A DNA stretch of 64,000 nucleotides from contig NC_092497.1 of NCBI RefSeq assembly GCF_047495875.1, forward strand, positions 64,069,492 through 64,133,491, given 5' to 3'. The position numbers and the translations under genes are program-made. The stretch is from Pithys albifrons albifrons (lineage: Eukaryota; Chordata; Aves; Passeriformes; Thamnophilidae). The notes below the pieces were generated by a model that saw only the letters and a list, made by a program, of their open reading frames with translations, made no database searches and was not told the origin of the DNA. Shown in pieces: positions 25,501 through 38,672 of this stretch. Positions within the stretch are counted from its first letter, which is position 1; each line of letters starts with the position of its first letter.

Positions 25501-27071
25501 GTAATTATTAAATGTCAGGCATAATTCTCCTTTCAGCAACCCTAGGGAGTCAGTCACGAAATCATGGGAGTTAACTGACAGTGGACATTATGTTCCACAG
25601 ACACAGGACTCATGCCAAGGAGCAGGGTGATGGAGATGGTGCTCTTGCAGAGGAGTGTGTGTTTTGGAGTCTGGGAATACAGGCATTGTACATGCCTTCT
25701 GTGTTGCACTTCAAATCAACTTCACTCTTGGAGACTGGTCTAGAGGCATGATGGGGAAGTAACCTAAGAGAGATAAAAAGAGAAAGCCCAAAGACAGGAA
25801 GAAAAATATTTGCAGTGTGCAACAGGGATAAACAACAAACTTGGCCTTATCTGTAAAAGGAATTGGTGCTGTGATAAGCGACATGCCTCTGTAGAAGACG
25901 ACCTCCAATGTGCAAGGAAAAGAGGAGACAAAAGCCAGTTCACATCAGTCTTTCCCTTCAATTGGAAAATTAAGCAGAGATTATTAGTAGACTGCTTAAG
26001 CAAAACATAAATAAGATGAACCTTCACACTATCAGCTGATTTTCCATGCCACAATCATATTTCTATTCACTGCAGAGGAACCGCAAATTGTTTCCATTGT
26101 CCTTCAAGAGGAATCCACTCCCTTTCATGGAGGAAAACCTCATTGAATGTAAAAATATCTCCTTTCTGTTCTGTTGGCAATAGACTGTATCTCCAAGTTA
26201 GGTGGTAATTTTTTGTCACTTCAATGCTGAAGACTTTCTGTACCCCAGTGAATAATGACTTTCTGCGCTACCTTTCATCTTGTGAAATACGTCCCTGTTC
26301 AACCTTATTTTTCTTTTTCTCTCTGTCTTGTTTTCATAAGACCCTGAGCAGCTGTACAAGGTGTGTATATGTAGTCTTTTGCTAGTTTCATCTTTACTGA
26401 GATACCTGTCTGTTGAATATCTGTTTAACGTAATTTTTATTAGGATCCATTTCAGTTTTAATCTTGCTTCTGGCCTTCATGACAGAGCTCCTCTGTCAAC
26501 TTCCTGTTGTTTAGCACTTCTAGTGTGCACAGAGCAATTTAGTTATTCTTAAAAATTAAAACGAGCCTGACTTCATATGGTGTATGGTAGTGAGTAATTA
26601 ATCCCATTAGTGTTATGGCTTTTCCTCCCAGTTAGAGAGTCTAGGGATGTTTGGGAAAGTTGGAGGACTATTGCTTTTTCCTTTGAAACATCAGGTGGTG
26701 CATTGTGGGTTTTCTGCTTTGCTGCCTGGAAAGGGAAAATGACAAGAACATTTAAGGGGCCATGAAAATATACCACATTGCCCAAAGGCTTGGAGGAAAA
26801 AATACAAGATTCCACAGTAATCTGTGAGGCTGCCCTCTGCATGCTTTAAAGGACACGAAGTGCTTCCCTTTTTGGAAGGACTGCAGAAGTACTAATAGGA
26901 GAGCCAAAGCTGCCTCCAAGCAAGGTTCATGGCTCCCACAAATTACGTCACGGACTCTGTTCATGCTGCCTAACTCCACCTTATGTCTTTCCTATCCTGT
27001 CTTTCTGATCTCTACCAAATCAGCACAGAGGAATCAAATCGGTATTATAATTTGCTATGATTGCTGCATCT
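22568..27071. other. unique DNA, nothing recognised
   Basis: About 4.5 kb. No repeat family recognised. The stretch 22570-23570 is richer in GC than average and could hold a decayed internal retroviral piece next to the LTR, but I find no retroviral motif in any frame. Confidence 0.4.
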
Positions 27072-27105
27072 CCCCCCCCCCCCCCCCCCCCCCCCGCAAA
27101 CCAGT
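27072..27105 (+). repeat. perfect poly-C run, 34 bases
   Basis: Thirty-four consecutive C preceded by CATCT and followed by GCAAACC. The complementary strand is a poly-G run able to form G-quadruplexes, and the C strand could form an i-motif. A run this long without interruption is uncommon and mutates quickly by slippage. Its exact length in an assembly is unreliable. Confidence 0.97.
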
Positions 27106-29667
27106 GTTTTCTAAGGATTCCTTTGTGTAATTGTGGGGGAAAGGGAAGACCATAATGTTGTTTTGAAATATTCTACATACAGTATGTTTTCTGGCTTTTT
27201 ACTCTGGCTATTGATTTAATGCTGCTTTCTTCACCCACCCATAGAGCACTATTTTTCAGGATAAATCCCAGAACTTGGTACATACTGCATAGTTGTTTGT
27301 GACTTCCTAGAATGACTATTGCATTGGACAAGATACAGATAGGGAGTGTTTTTAGGCAGGTCCACCACAGAAAGGTTTAAGGATGAAGCTGACTCTATAG
27401 AAGTGCTGAGACATTGGGAATATATTGCTGTAATGCAAATGGAAGGGGTTTTTTTGAAAGAATGTAAAGTATTTGGATAAGAAGAAGGTAGAACAGAAGC
27501 TCAGGCATGCATAGTGGGACAGAAAAATTGAAACAACATAGACAAAGAATTAAAAAATACCAGGGTAAAGATTCTCTGTGGTTAGTTAGATATCTTGAGC
27601 TATCTTTTCTAGTGGTTTTGAGCATATATAGATACTTTGATGTGCCCTGAGCATACTTTTATCTGATTAGTCTTTCAGATACATTCTAGAAGCATATGAT
27701 TTTTTTTAAGAGCTTCAAGAGAATTTATCTTCATTTGAAAGGATATAAGTATCTTTTCCCCTATTTTAAAAAAAATCACCTGATACCAATTAGAATTCCT
27801 TTACTGCTGGACTGATTTATAGTACTGTAATACAGCACTGAAAATATGAAAGCGGAGAAGCAGTATTTCAAAATGCAGCATAAAATCAACAATAAAAATG
27901 TATATTTATAACCTGAAAAGTATGATTTCATCTTGGAGAATTACCAACGTAATAGCAGTAATAAGCATGATTTTAGTTGTACCATATTGTACTTATTAAA
28001 CACTTCAGGGGACTTGCGAATAAATCAAATCACAGCATCATTCCTGGATATTTTAACATATTTTTAGATATTTTAAAAATGTGGAAAACTATCACAACTG
28101 GATATCATTTGTTCACTGTTTTCCAAAAAAAGTTTTAATCATGGACCTCATTGTTACATCTTTCAAGATACTGGGATGATGCCTGTAGGCTGGAAAATCC
28201 ACTCCATCTAATAAATGTAGATTTTGTATCTTTTGGAGACAAAATTAAAGCAGAAAAAGTATATGCAATAACTTGAATTATACTCTCTATCCTAGGAAAT
28301 CTTGTTTGGTGTAGAGAGGATGTTTCAGAGGAAGGCAGAAAAATGTTTTAGTAATAAAGATGGGCCATAACCAAAACCCTGAAGCCAAGCTCATGAGCTA
28401 CAATATGGAAAGTTTGGATTCAGACTCATACTTTTCAGATTTATCATGGGCTGAACTCTAGCCTTGAGGGATGAGATTTTTCTCATGGAAGTGAATGAGT
28501 GAAGGAATGGAGTTTATTATTATTCATTACTACTCTTACTACCTGTAATACAACAAAGTCCAGAGGACTCAAGTAAAAATGGCACTCCACTATGCTGTAC
28601 TGTACAAACAGACAGTAAAAGTAAGGTTCTGCTTTAAGAATGGTCCAGGACAGAGAAGTGAGATGAATAGCTGGAACAGAAGCAGATACAGGAAAGTAAG
28701 AATACAGTACAGAGTTGCAAAGAAGCTAGTAGAAATTGAAGTTTGCAGATGACAGGAGTTAGACATACATTCAAATGGCATTTCCTGATTATCCAGCTGT
28801 GCTTGCAAGACAACAAAGGAAGAGTTGATTCCTTCAGGAACTAGATCCTGTTAGTACTGTAGTGTTGCTTGATTTCCATGGAAGCTGTGATTTTATACCA
28901 GTTTATAATCAGCAATACACACCGCTTAAGAACCTGACCCCATGTGTTCTGCTTTGTTATTTGTGGGAGAGCATGGTCCATTGGAAATGTGCAGAAGTAG
29001 CACATATGTCTGAAGTCCACCAGGCAGAAAGGCTTTTTCCATGTTGACCTGTTATAAGATGGGGGATGGCAATATTACTTTCTAACAGTAGTTGCTTAAT
29101 ATTTTTCCTCATACCTGATCATTGCTTGAAAACAAAAGAAAACGTTCCTTTGATTTTGTTTTCAGTACATTAACCAATAATTAACCACTGCATTCAACCA
29201 GCCTTCTTTCCAGCTTCAAAATAGCTTGTGCTGTTCTTTTTCAGAGTTAATGGTGAAACAAATTCCTTCATGGTATGAACACCATGAAATGACAGCTTTC
29301 AGTCCACAGTGAATTGTTCTGGCTCAGTTAAAAACCCTAGAAAATAAGGATGGTAATAGAAATACTGATGGAAGCCTTTATGATACTGGCATGAGAAAAG
29401 CTGAATTGTAATGTTTTCTGAAGACAGGGCCATAATGATTGGTGACAGGAAAGGGTTATAAAAAGACTGTTATCATCATGATGGCTTGGCTTTGTGAACG
29501 AAGATCTGGGAAGGGCTCTACCCATGTGGGTGTGTCCATTGAGCCTGCATAGTGGATTTTTTAGATGGGGCACAGTGTGCACAGAACTGGCCCCACCCTT
29601 GAACTCTTAAGGTTCATCTGCCACAGCCGAGCAAGCTTGGACAGTGACAGTGAAGTCCTCAGGACTA
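27106..29667. other. AT-rich unique DNA, nothing recognised
   Basis: The part 27770-28260 is especially AT-rich, with homeodomain-like TAAT and TTATTA words, and might be conserved noncoding DNA. That cannot be judged without alignment. No repeat or gene is recognised. Confidence 0.4.
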
Positions 29668-29784
29668 GAACCTACAGCCCCCGGTATTCCCAGGAGGTCT
29701 CCCATCCAAGTACTAACTGGACCCAACCTTGCTTATCTTCCAGGATTAGGTAAGATCAGACATTAGGGTGGCATGGCTGTAGTT
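29668..29784 (-). pseudogene. 5S rRNA pseudogene
   Basis: Read on the minus strand, this matches vertebrate 5S rRNA over its whole length of about 120 nt. It opens with CTACAGCCATGCCACCCT. The middle GGAAGATAAGCAAGG corresponds to the box A region. An intact box C block, TTAGTACTTGGATGGGAGACC apart from flanking changes, follows, and the end is TGGGAATACCGGGGGCTGTAGG. Differences are scattered, including a deletion of about 3 nt and several changes near the 5' third, and no T-run terminator follows the 3' end. A functional 5S copy would be nearly invariant, so this is a retrocopied or degenerate copy. No SINE body is recognised downstream. Confidence 0.9.
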
Positions 29785-31097
29785 ATTACAGGCTACAAGT
29801 ACATAGAAAATAACATGCTGTAACCTTATGCAGAGACTGAGTTTATAAAATGAATGTAAAAATTTACCTGATTTTCAAAATTGTCACCTTTCTCAGTGCC
29901 ATTACCTCTCTCCTTCTTTCTCTCTCTATTATCTATGTTTTTAATTCCTATTTTGAACTTTAAAATATATTTTGATGGCAGCCATTGATGTACTACAGAT
30001 AAGCTCTTCTCCAAAGGAGTGAAGATAACAGTCTTTTGCCCTGAGACTGGCTTGCACTGCTACCATGCATGTGTAATGTATGTGGGAAATGTGCCTATTT
30101 TGCATCTGCTGTTCTTCCATGACCTGAGAGTCTTCTCTGTGCACATGTGACTGATTTCAACACATCTCTGCTGCCTTTCTGTGCTGGCAGGAGCAATGTG
30201 TGAAAACAGAGAGGGCAGAATTGCCAACTCTTTTTTGCCTTTTGGACATTCAAGTTTATGACTCATGATGAAGCAGACTTATGAAAGGAATTATATGTAT
30301 TATCCTGCCATAAAAATAGTACTGAAATATATATGTAATTTTATAATAGATTTTAGCAAAACCAATGTTGAAACATAATGGCTAATAAAAATAGAAACAT
30401 GTTTTTGAAGAACACATAGAACATTCTTCTGATACAGTTCACAACATTTTGTGTGAAGAGCTTGAACTCTTCTGTAAAGTCTTAGCTGAGCAATTAGCTG
30501 GACCAAACCAATAGGGGTAGAAACTTAAGCCATGCATTTCCACAGCCACTGCAGGATTGTACAAGGGTCATCTCAGTTAGGTTTTTGAAAACGTAAGTGG
30601 TTTTCAGTTTTATAGTAGGAACTGCATTTTGTTGAACATTATTTTGTGTCTCTCATTTTTCCCTTCAATAAATTATTTGAAAGTAAAGCCTTGGAATTCA
30701 ACCCTAAAGAAAGACAGTACATTTATCCCAGAAACTTCTGTAATGCATGTTACTGGCAAATAAATAAGAAAAAAACCCTAAAGATGTGCATCTGTGCTGA
30801 GGAATGTGTGCCTGCCCTAGCTCCTGATTTTGTTTAGTGTAAATTTGGAGACAGGCATCTCTTTCATGAAAGGTCCTTAGGGACAGGAACTTCCTGTGTC
30901 CACATGTGTGTGCTTGCCTTTTTGGAAAGCCTAAGTAGAACTCATGAAGTCTGAAGCTTATCAAATATAAGCTATATTTGGGCAAAGAGAATTCTTCATA
31001 TGCTCCCTCAAAAAGCTTGTGTTATTTCCTAATCCAAGTGAATAGATCTTTAAATTATTCACTAAATACAAGTAAGGTGTTTATCTCAATGTCTTTC
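29785..31097. other. unique DNA, nothing recognised
   Basis: AT-rich, with no recognised repeat or gene. Confidence 0.4.
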
Positions 31098-31446
31098 TTG
31101 GAGTGAGAGGCCTAAAACTCAACACAGGACTCGAGGCGGGAGCTTCACCAGTGCCGAGTGCAGTGGGACAATCACTGCTCTGATGCCAATGGCCACACTA
31201 TTGCTGATACAGACCAGGATGCCATTGGCCTTCTTGCTCACCTGGGCACACGCTGACCCATGTTCAGCTGCTGTCAACCAGCAACCCTAGGTCATTTTCT
31301 GCCACTCTGTCTCAAGCCACTCTGTCCCCAGCCTGTAGCATTGCCTGGGGTTGTTGGGACCCAAGGGCATGATCTTACACTTGGCCTTGTTGAACCTCAT
31401 GTGGATGTCCTTGGCCCATTGTTCCAGCCTGTCCAGATTCCCTATG
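31098..31446 (-). mobile_element. CR1 LINE fragment
   Basis: About 350 bp matching the 3' region of avian CR1 in reverse. Recognisable plus-strand blocks in order are AACACAGGACTCGAGG, GGACAATCACTGC, ACCAGGATGCCATTGGCCTT, CTTGCTCACCTGGGCACA, a CTGTCAACCAGCA block, GTTGTTGGGACCCAAG, and TTGGCCTTGTTGAACCTCAT followed by CCAGCCTGTCCAGATTCC. Both ends are truncated and the CR1 tail repeat is absent, so this is an internal relic of an inserted element that later lost its ends. It is moderately diverged. Confidence 0.93.
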
Positions 31447-32367
31447 CAAATTTCAAGAACTAGAGAGGTAAAACAGGATAGGACTTTTTAGGTTTCGTAT
31501 GGTGAGCCACACTGCTACCTGTGCAGAGCACAGCATTTTCTACCCAAAGGAACTAAATGCAAACCTTGCAAGTCACAGTCCAATGTTGTCTCTAAGGGGT
31601 TTATGGTCATATAGCACTGGACATTTATCTTAAAGCCTCAGATGTTGAAAACATGTGATTAAACCTAGACTCTCAGCTTTCTAATAAAACAGTAAGTTTC
31701 TAGCTCTTGTGGGTGTTGAGGTGATGTCCTGAATATGAAAAACCAAAGTATGTTTTAGCAAAACATACACTACACAAAACGCACACACTCTTTGCAGTAA
31801 CTTTTAACTTTTGAGGACCAAACACACCTTCTGCATGTTTAGGGTTGGAAATATTGTGAACTGAAAGACCATACATTTTCTGACCCACTTCTACATCACA
31901 CCTGAGAATACATGTAATTTTTGGTTTGAGGAAAAATAAGTAAAGTTTGTATTCTCAAATACCTTCTTGTGTAATCCCTTTTTGGAAATACTCGCTTCAC
32001 ACCATTTCTATGAAGGTCTTTCCTTGGAAAGGACACATCCAGCATGTTTATTCCTCTTGCTATTTGCCCTAGCTACTACTACTACTTCTCTTTAGACATT
32101 TTCTGGTACAGACAGAAACATTATGGGGTTTATACCATAAACAGCATGAAGTGTCTGCTCTGTTTATGCTAGAAGGCTCATGTTAACCTTTAATCCTCCT
32201 AAATCTTTCTCAAAACAATATGAAACAATTTATTTTTACATTCTTCCCTATTACTAGATGCTTGTTAAAACCATAAAAAATTTTGCAAAACCTGAGAAAC
32301 AATTAGAGCCTCCTGGTTTGGGTAATATATTATGGACACTGTCTCCACTTATCTATACCTTTTCCAG
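31447..32367. other. unique DNA, nothing recognised
   Basis: AT-rich sequence without recognised features. Confidence 0.4.
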
Positions 32368-32505
32368 CAGCCAAGAAGGACGATCTGAGTGGTGTCAATG
32401 ACTTCTGGGGTGGAGTGGGCACACATCTCATTTCAGAGAGAGCCACAGATTTCCCAGATGCCATCTGGGGTGAAATCCCTCTCCAACCTGGGAGCACTTC
32501 AGGAG
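32368..32505 (+). other. candidate exon 2 of 4 (138 nt)
   Basis: A pyrimidine tract ending TTTTCCAGCAG offers a tandem (NAGNAG) acceptor. The segment ends at GGAG followed by GTGAAG. Only one of three frames stays open. It enters with two bases, gives 45 codons including KKDDLSGVNDFWGGV and ends with one base over, so it fits in phase with the candidates at 21148 and 33622. The translation has mixed, protein-like composition, but I recognise no family and chance is a real alternative. Confidence 0.22.
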
Positions 32506-33621
32506 GTGAAGGGATGCAAATCCTCCAAGTGCCCCTCCCCTGCCGACCCTGACCCCATTAGGAGATGACAGCTGTGAAAGACATAGGAAGCAATTAAGGC
32601 ACACTGTATTAGTCACAAAGGCTGATGGGCCCTGCTCTCTGAAAGGTGCAGGTCTGCAAAAGAGATAAAACCAGGAACTTTGAGTGCTGTAACATGCCAC
32701 TCAGAGGCTTTGTGCAAGTCTATCCTCCTGGATCCACTTGGGGTTATTTGTTTACTTAAAGCTCGTTTGAAAACTGGAAGCTTCAGGCTACTTACCCAAT
32801 TAACCTTAGCACCTGTTTGGATGGAAATGCTTAGGAGCAGTGGGAACAAGCTGTGGCAAGGCTTTTTCCCCCATTTTTTAAAGTGAAGGGAACAGACAAA
32901 ATATAGTCCTGAAGCAAATGTTCTTCCAGCCTGCTCTCAAGCCTGTAGTGCAGGGGTTTGTTCCCAATAATGATTTAAGTGGAAGCTCCTGCTAGCATCC
33001 ACTACTGTTATATCAGGGACAGTCATGATATCTAAATCAATAGATTGTAGTGAATGGCTGTTGTTTTAACTTTTGCCTGCTTCTGTTTTATTGCCTGATG
33101 GATTTTGGCTCTCAGTTTTCTTCATCAGAGGCCTACAATCTGCACCAAATGTTTCACATTACTCAGTGTGAAAAACCTCCTATTCTTTCAGATTTTTTAC
33201 AAGTTCATACATCCGTGGAAACCTGATATTTCATATTTCATTCTGCTTTGTGAATGTCATTGTGAGGGATGCTGGTTCACATGCAACAGGCCTCTTCTGT
33301 CTTTGATCAGCCTGACCGCAACTAATTGTAAATGGAGAACAAATGAAAGAAATATTTATAAATTTCATGGGAATTCAGGCAGGGCCTAAGCCTTTCCTAA
33401 TGCCTCCATTCACAGTAAATGTTTATTGAATACTTTAAGTCTACTGTGTACTTCAGTATTCATATAGTTCTAAGTACAGTTAGGTTTCAGCTTGTACTGA
33501 GTAGATCTAGGGAAAGAACTCCCCTATGTCTTTCATTCTTTCTTTCTTCCTTCTTCTCTTGTCTTACTTTTCTTTCCCTTCCCAAAACACTAATTTCTTT
33601 TGTCTTTACTTTGTAAAACAG
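32506..33621. other. unique DNA, nothing recognised
   Basis: No repeat recognised. A pyrimidine-rich stretch at 33531-33587 lies just upstream of the next candidate exon. Confidence 0.4.
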
Positions 33622-33684
33622 GCTGCTGGCCAAGAAAAGGAACACCACAGTTGCTGAGTTCCAGGGCCTACAGCTGTAAGAAGG
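33622..33684 (+). other. candidate exon 3 of 4 (63 nt)
   Basis: An extended pyrimidine-rich region (33531-33610) leads to AAAACAG. Sixty-three bases follow, then a good donor, GG/GTAAGA. One frame (entering with two bases) is open throughout: 20 codons with CWPRKGTPQLLSSRAYSCKK, leaving one base. Another frame runs into TAA at the end, so a terminal coding exon is also possible. No family recognised. Confidence 0.28.
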
Positions 33685-36600
33685 GTAAGAAAGGGGGAAA
33701 AAAATGACCGTAAAATTTAAAACAAATTTTGAGGCACAAAACTGAGTTGGGAAAAATCAAATGAAAATGTTAAAGATTTGTCAAAAGTAAAGTGAGCCAA
33801 GTGAAACAGCTGCTAGGTCATGCAGGCTAAATCTGAAAAGGCAACACAATAAAAAGCTAAATATTATGACGCTAATCAGAGATTGCCAATATTCTTGTTT
33901 CTGCTTCTCAGTCTCTCATTCTTGTGCTCTTACAACTTTTCCTGTCTGTAGCACAGGTTGCTTGTTTTTAGAAAAGGAAACAACACATGCAAAATATTTT
34001 ATGGATTCTCCATGTATCCAATCCTATACATATTTGACTGAGTATTGCAGAGTAAAAGCAGTCTCCATTGCCCAGGGCCTGGGATATGTACAGCTCATAG
34101 AGCCTTTTGTGTTATTTGTCACAGATGCCGTGCGTGTGGCTGGTTCCACTTGCATGTGCTGCGGGCTGGCACGCACTGTGGTGGCAGACATGGAATGGGA
34201 CAGGTGCTGATTGGAACTGGTGATGCTTCGCTGAGGTTAGTGCAGGCTCTGGAGTGAAACATGAGATGAGCAAAGCTACTTGTTTCAGCCTCTTGTGAAG
34301 GCCCATGTCTTCTACTTATCCATCAACACCTTTTTTAGCTGCTTCATTCATATGGAAAATAAGGAACAGAAAGCCTTGGGAGGACAGGGAAAGGGAGTGG
34401 GTGTGCGAGTGTGAAGTTTGACACTGTTGAGAAGAAGGAGGACTAACTTTTGTGTGGAGTGTCGGAAGGTAAGGAAATAATGTGTCCCTTTTAAATATAA
34501 CAAGTAAAAAAGAAAAACAGCTCAAGCCAACTTAAGGCTCAGAATTCATTACCATCATTTCACTTCCCTCCTGGAGCGAGTTCCTTCTCCCACAGACTTT
34601 TAATAATTTTTCTGTTTATATTTCTCCTCTTTAAGCTCAGCAAGGCCACGAAAATGCCTTTTGATTGGAGAGTGACTAACACTTGTAGGGAGATGGTGAG
34701 AAGGCTTGGAGCTTTGGACCTTGTACAATGGTAAAGACTTGAGCTTAAAATAATCAAAGAGGCGATGGATTTCTGAGAAAAAGATGCTTTACTGTTGTTC
34801 CTTTGCCGTACTCCCAAATTTGAGAAGGAAAACAGAGTGAGAACTTGGGTGCAGATGAAATGCAGATAATGTGATACTGAATTTTTCTTAAATCTAAAGC
34901 CTTACAGCATTTTTCTCCTCTTTGAGAAAGTAGTAACATCTTAAAAGGAGCTTTAGGCTGTGACATGCAATCCACTATGCTAGGTTTGCCTAATTCCTGA
35001 GTTCCTAGTGATGAATACATGCTTCTGTCAGCCAAACACCACATGAATTGTTAAAAATAAAACACCTGATAATCAGTATTATATTAAATCACAGAGCAGA
35101 GATGGAAGGTGATTATGATCTGGGCTTTAAGTATTATTTACCTTCCTACAAAGACCTTGTCTAGTCTTTCACAAACAGGGTATATAAAACACTTACTTAG
35201 CATGTAACCTGAGCTATGAAAATTGTGCTACAGTTAAGTGCTCTTAAAGCCATGGGCTTTTTATCACAATTAAGAGAACAGGGAAGGAAAGTGGGGAAGG
35301 AAAACAGAAATACCTTAGGGAGCACCCTGCCTTCAGGTTGCTGAATTAGTGAATGGTATTGCAATGCAGAGGTGTGCAGAAGTTTCACCAACAAAGCCAG
35401 CTGAGGCAGTGCCTAGCAGCCATCCTGCTGGGACACTGCCTCCAGCTCATTCACCTGTCTGCTGCAAGGTGCACCCCTGCTTTGCTCTGGTCTTTCAGAG
35501 GGCAAGGTTAGACAAATTTAACAGCTATGTAGCTTAACTGACAGAGATGATAAGCAAATCTACAGGCAGAGAGAGGAAAGAAGTTTTTTATAAGACAGTA
35601 ATTTTTGTCTTTCTCACACTATTATCTCGACTTTTCCTAAACCAATCAGTAAGTGTCTTAGAAAAACAGATGTGTATAAGTCAGCGTATTGTAAATGTCA
35701 CTTGTCAGCACTCTCCCTGTCTAGTCTTCTAGTTGGCAAGAGTAGGAAAAAACTTCTCAGGACTGATTCAAAGGCAGGGAAGGAACATGGACTTAAAAGA
35801 AAACTGAAATAAATGCATGAAAGGTACCCACATGGCTCAGGCTAGTCCGAGTAAACTCATTTTATATGTGTTTAAAATAGATAAGAAGTGTGTGCATGCA
35901 TGATCACCCTCTTGTCAGAGGGATGAGAGAGTCCACTTACAGAGTGACAACTGCTTAAGCCATCCTCACTTGATTGCTTGAGATTGTCAGTCCTCATCCT
36001 TCAGGGCTGCACAGTTTTCCCTGAAGACACTTTTCCTATGCTGAAGTCCTTGGTCTTTAAAAGCTTTAGAAGAGTTTGTGCAAGGAAAAAACCCTAATAA
36101 TTTCTAATATTGCTGCACAGCAAATCCCAGCCAACTCCAAAGTTGTGTAATAAGCAGGCAGCATCTGAAATGGGCCGATCTCCAGGTGGACATGCTTTTG
36201 GTGGAGAATTTTGTTTTGAATTCATCCATAATGAAGGAAGTTTGAACTTCTGGGGCACTTGGGAGATAACTCACTTCTTTCTTCCTTTGTGCTTTATATA
36301 TAGTTTGTGTTTTTCTAAGCTGTTGTAAAACTGGATAGTGTTAGTGTAGTACAACTACCATAACTTCATAAGAGTACGTGATGACTTGAACAGGAATAAA
36401 AAGTATTTAAATGTTGTTATTTAACCGTGGATATAACAGTAATCTTCTTCCCCTATCAGTGCAGAAGTTACATTCTGCATATTCTTTATTCTTCACCAGA
36501 TCTAATGCTCAGTTTTCCATCAAAATCTTATCTGTTTTTTGGTGAAGTGACATTACCGGGTGAACTGCAACTCATTCAGAAGCACATAATCTGTAAGCGA

Positions 36601-38672
36601 CAGAAATAGTTGTATTAAACCAAAATCTGACAACTGACATACTGGCAATAAACAAACTCAGCACCTGGATTTCTTACCAGACAGGCAGCTTACTGACTTT
36701 TCTCAGCCTGCTCAACCACAAGTTTCTACAGCAAACACAATAGCTGAAATGTACTTGATATTGAGCAAGTGCCTTTTTATGTTGATATTATCATTCAATT
36801 TCCATATGTTGGCAGAAACAGATGGGACTGGATTTTCTTGCAATTACTATGAGTCTAGGATAACAACTCCTAAATCTGCCTTGGAGTGGAAAGATACAAT
36901 GCAAATACACAAATACAGGTCAACAGCCTGAAAACTAAAATATGACTTAATGTGAAGAATAACTACAACTGATTCAGCATTAATTGGTTAGGCTGCATTG
37001 TATAAAGGAGTCTTATGAAACTTAAAAATTTGTACAGAATGTGAAATTAGTAAGGGGTAGAGCTTTGGTGCTCTAATGTCTCACTAACGCTTTTAAATGA
37101 AAACTATTAGTTAAGTCAAGTCTGTGAGGTTTAAAGGTTTAAAAAAGTTACTTGTTTTCCAAGAAAGCTCTTTTAGGGAAATTGAAACATCTGCTCCCAT
37201 CTTGTTGGTTGTACCCTTAATATATTCTTTCAAGATCACAACATTGAAAATATTCACAAAGTAGAAAATATGGTTTCAGGTGGTTTTTTAAAGTTCTTGA
37301 CTCTCTGGTTCAGACTTTCAAAAGAGAGTTATGTAGACTTAAGCCACAAAGCCTTATTTATTGGAATGAGAATTTAAACTGAAAATAAAGGGTTTGTATC
37401 CAATTGACCAGTCAAAATGTTACTAAATTGAAGCTTAAGGGACTAGAAAACCCAGCAAGGGAACTTCGGATGATTATCAGTTTTAGTTACAAAAAGGTTA
37501 GCACAGAAACTGGAAAATTATATTATCTTCAGAGTAATGAAAACAGATAGGGAACACATGTTGAGTCTTTAAGGACCTGATCCAGCAAATTTTTTGTACC
37601 TGCTTAAGAACCACAAAAATACCATTTGAAACATTGAGGATATGAAAAGATGTGCTTTCTGGTCTAGCTGTAGCAGTGTAAGAAGTTTCTGCCTTTCCCC
37701 TTATTGTTATTTATTGCTCACCCTTTACAGTGAACTGCCAGCACTGTTCACTTGTGTAAGCAGACAGCAGATCTGTTTCTAGATTCTGTCAGCACTAAGT
37801 CAGCCAACTTAAGTCACCTTCAGTGTTTCCAGAAGAGTTCCTTAATCACTAACCATAAGAAAGGGGGAAAGACTTCAGAAAGACTGGAAGGAACTTGGAT
37901 TCATACCAGCTCCAATTCCTTGGAAGAAACATTAATTTTCATAACAGAAGAATCATTATTTCCTAAAATAAACAGCAGTTGGGAAGATTTATTTACTTGC
38001 TGGTTTAAAAAAAATAGACTAAATAATAATAAAAAATAGATGTAAGTAAGAAAACCACATGTACAAGACTTTTTACCCACGCTTGTTGATTTTTCCCAGT
38101 TTCCATGGTCATTTCTGAAAACTGATTCTTTGTTTAAATAAAAAATGATCCAGACATAAAACATGACAGTTAATTCTTTAAATAAGCTCACGCAAAATTG
38201 TAACTGAGTTTTTGTCATTCTCTATGACTTAAAGAAGTGAACCCCAAATATACTTCTTGCGTGTAGAGGAATTGTATGTACAGTAAGTAAAATGTTATGA
38301 AAAGAGAGGGAAGGACAGCAGTAAGGATTTGGCACAGTCATTTGCAGCTACATTTCAGTAATAATAGACCAAAGCCATAACATTCAGAATCAGAATTAAG
38401 ACAGAAGTCTTTTGATGGTTTGGTTTTTTTTTTTCACTCTGCTATAACAGGGTGGCCAGGAGCATAATTTGGGTCTTGAGGGCAATATATGTGGTCCGAA
38501 ACTTCTGTTAGGTTTGAGGCTATTCTTGTCCAGGATCTTGGCATTACACACTTCACTAAGCATAGTAATTGATCATTTCTTTACTGTTATTTCCCCCACA
38601 ATACGATGAAGAGTTTGGTTTGAATTTGAACTATTTTTGCTGCAAAGAAAAATAGTCCATTCTTCTTAACAG
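33685..38672. other. unique DNA, nothing recognised
   Basis: Five kilobases without recognised repeats. A small CpG cluster at 34125-34235 stands out in an otherwise CpG-poor area. Open frames here, such as 37752-38039 (+) and 37901-38218 (-), have no domain signature. Confidence 0.4.
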
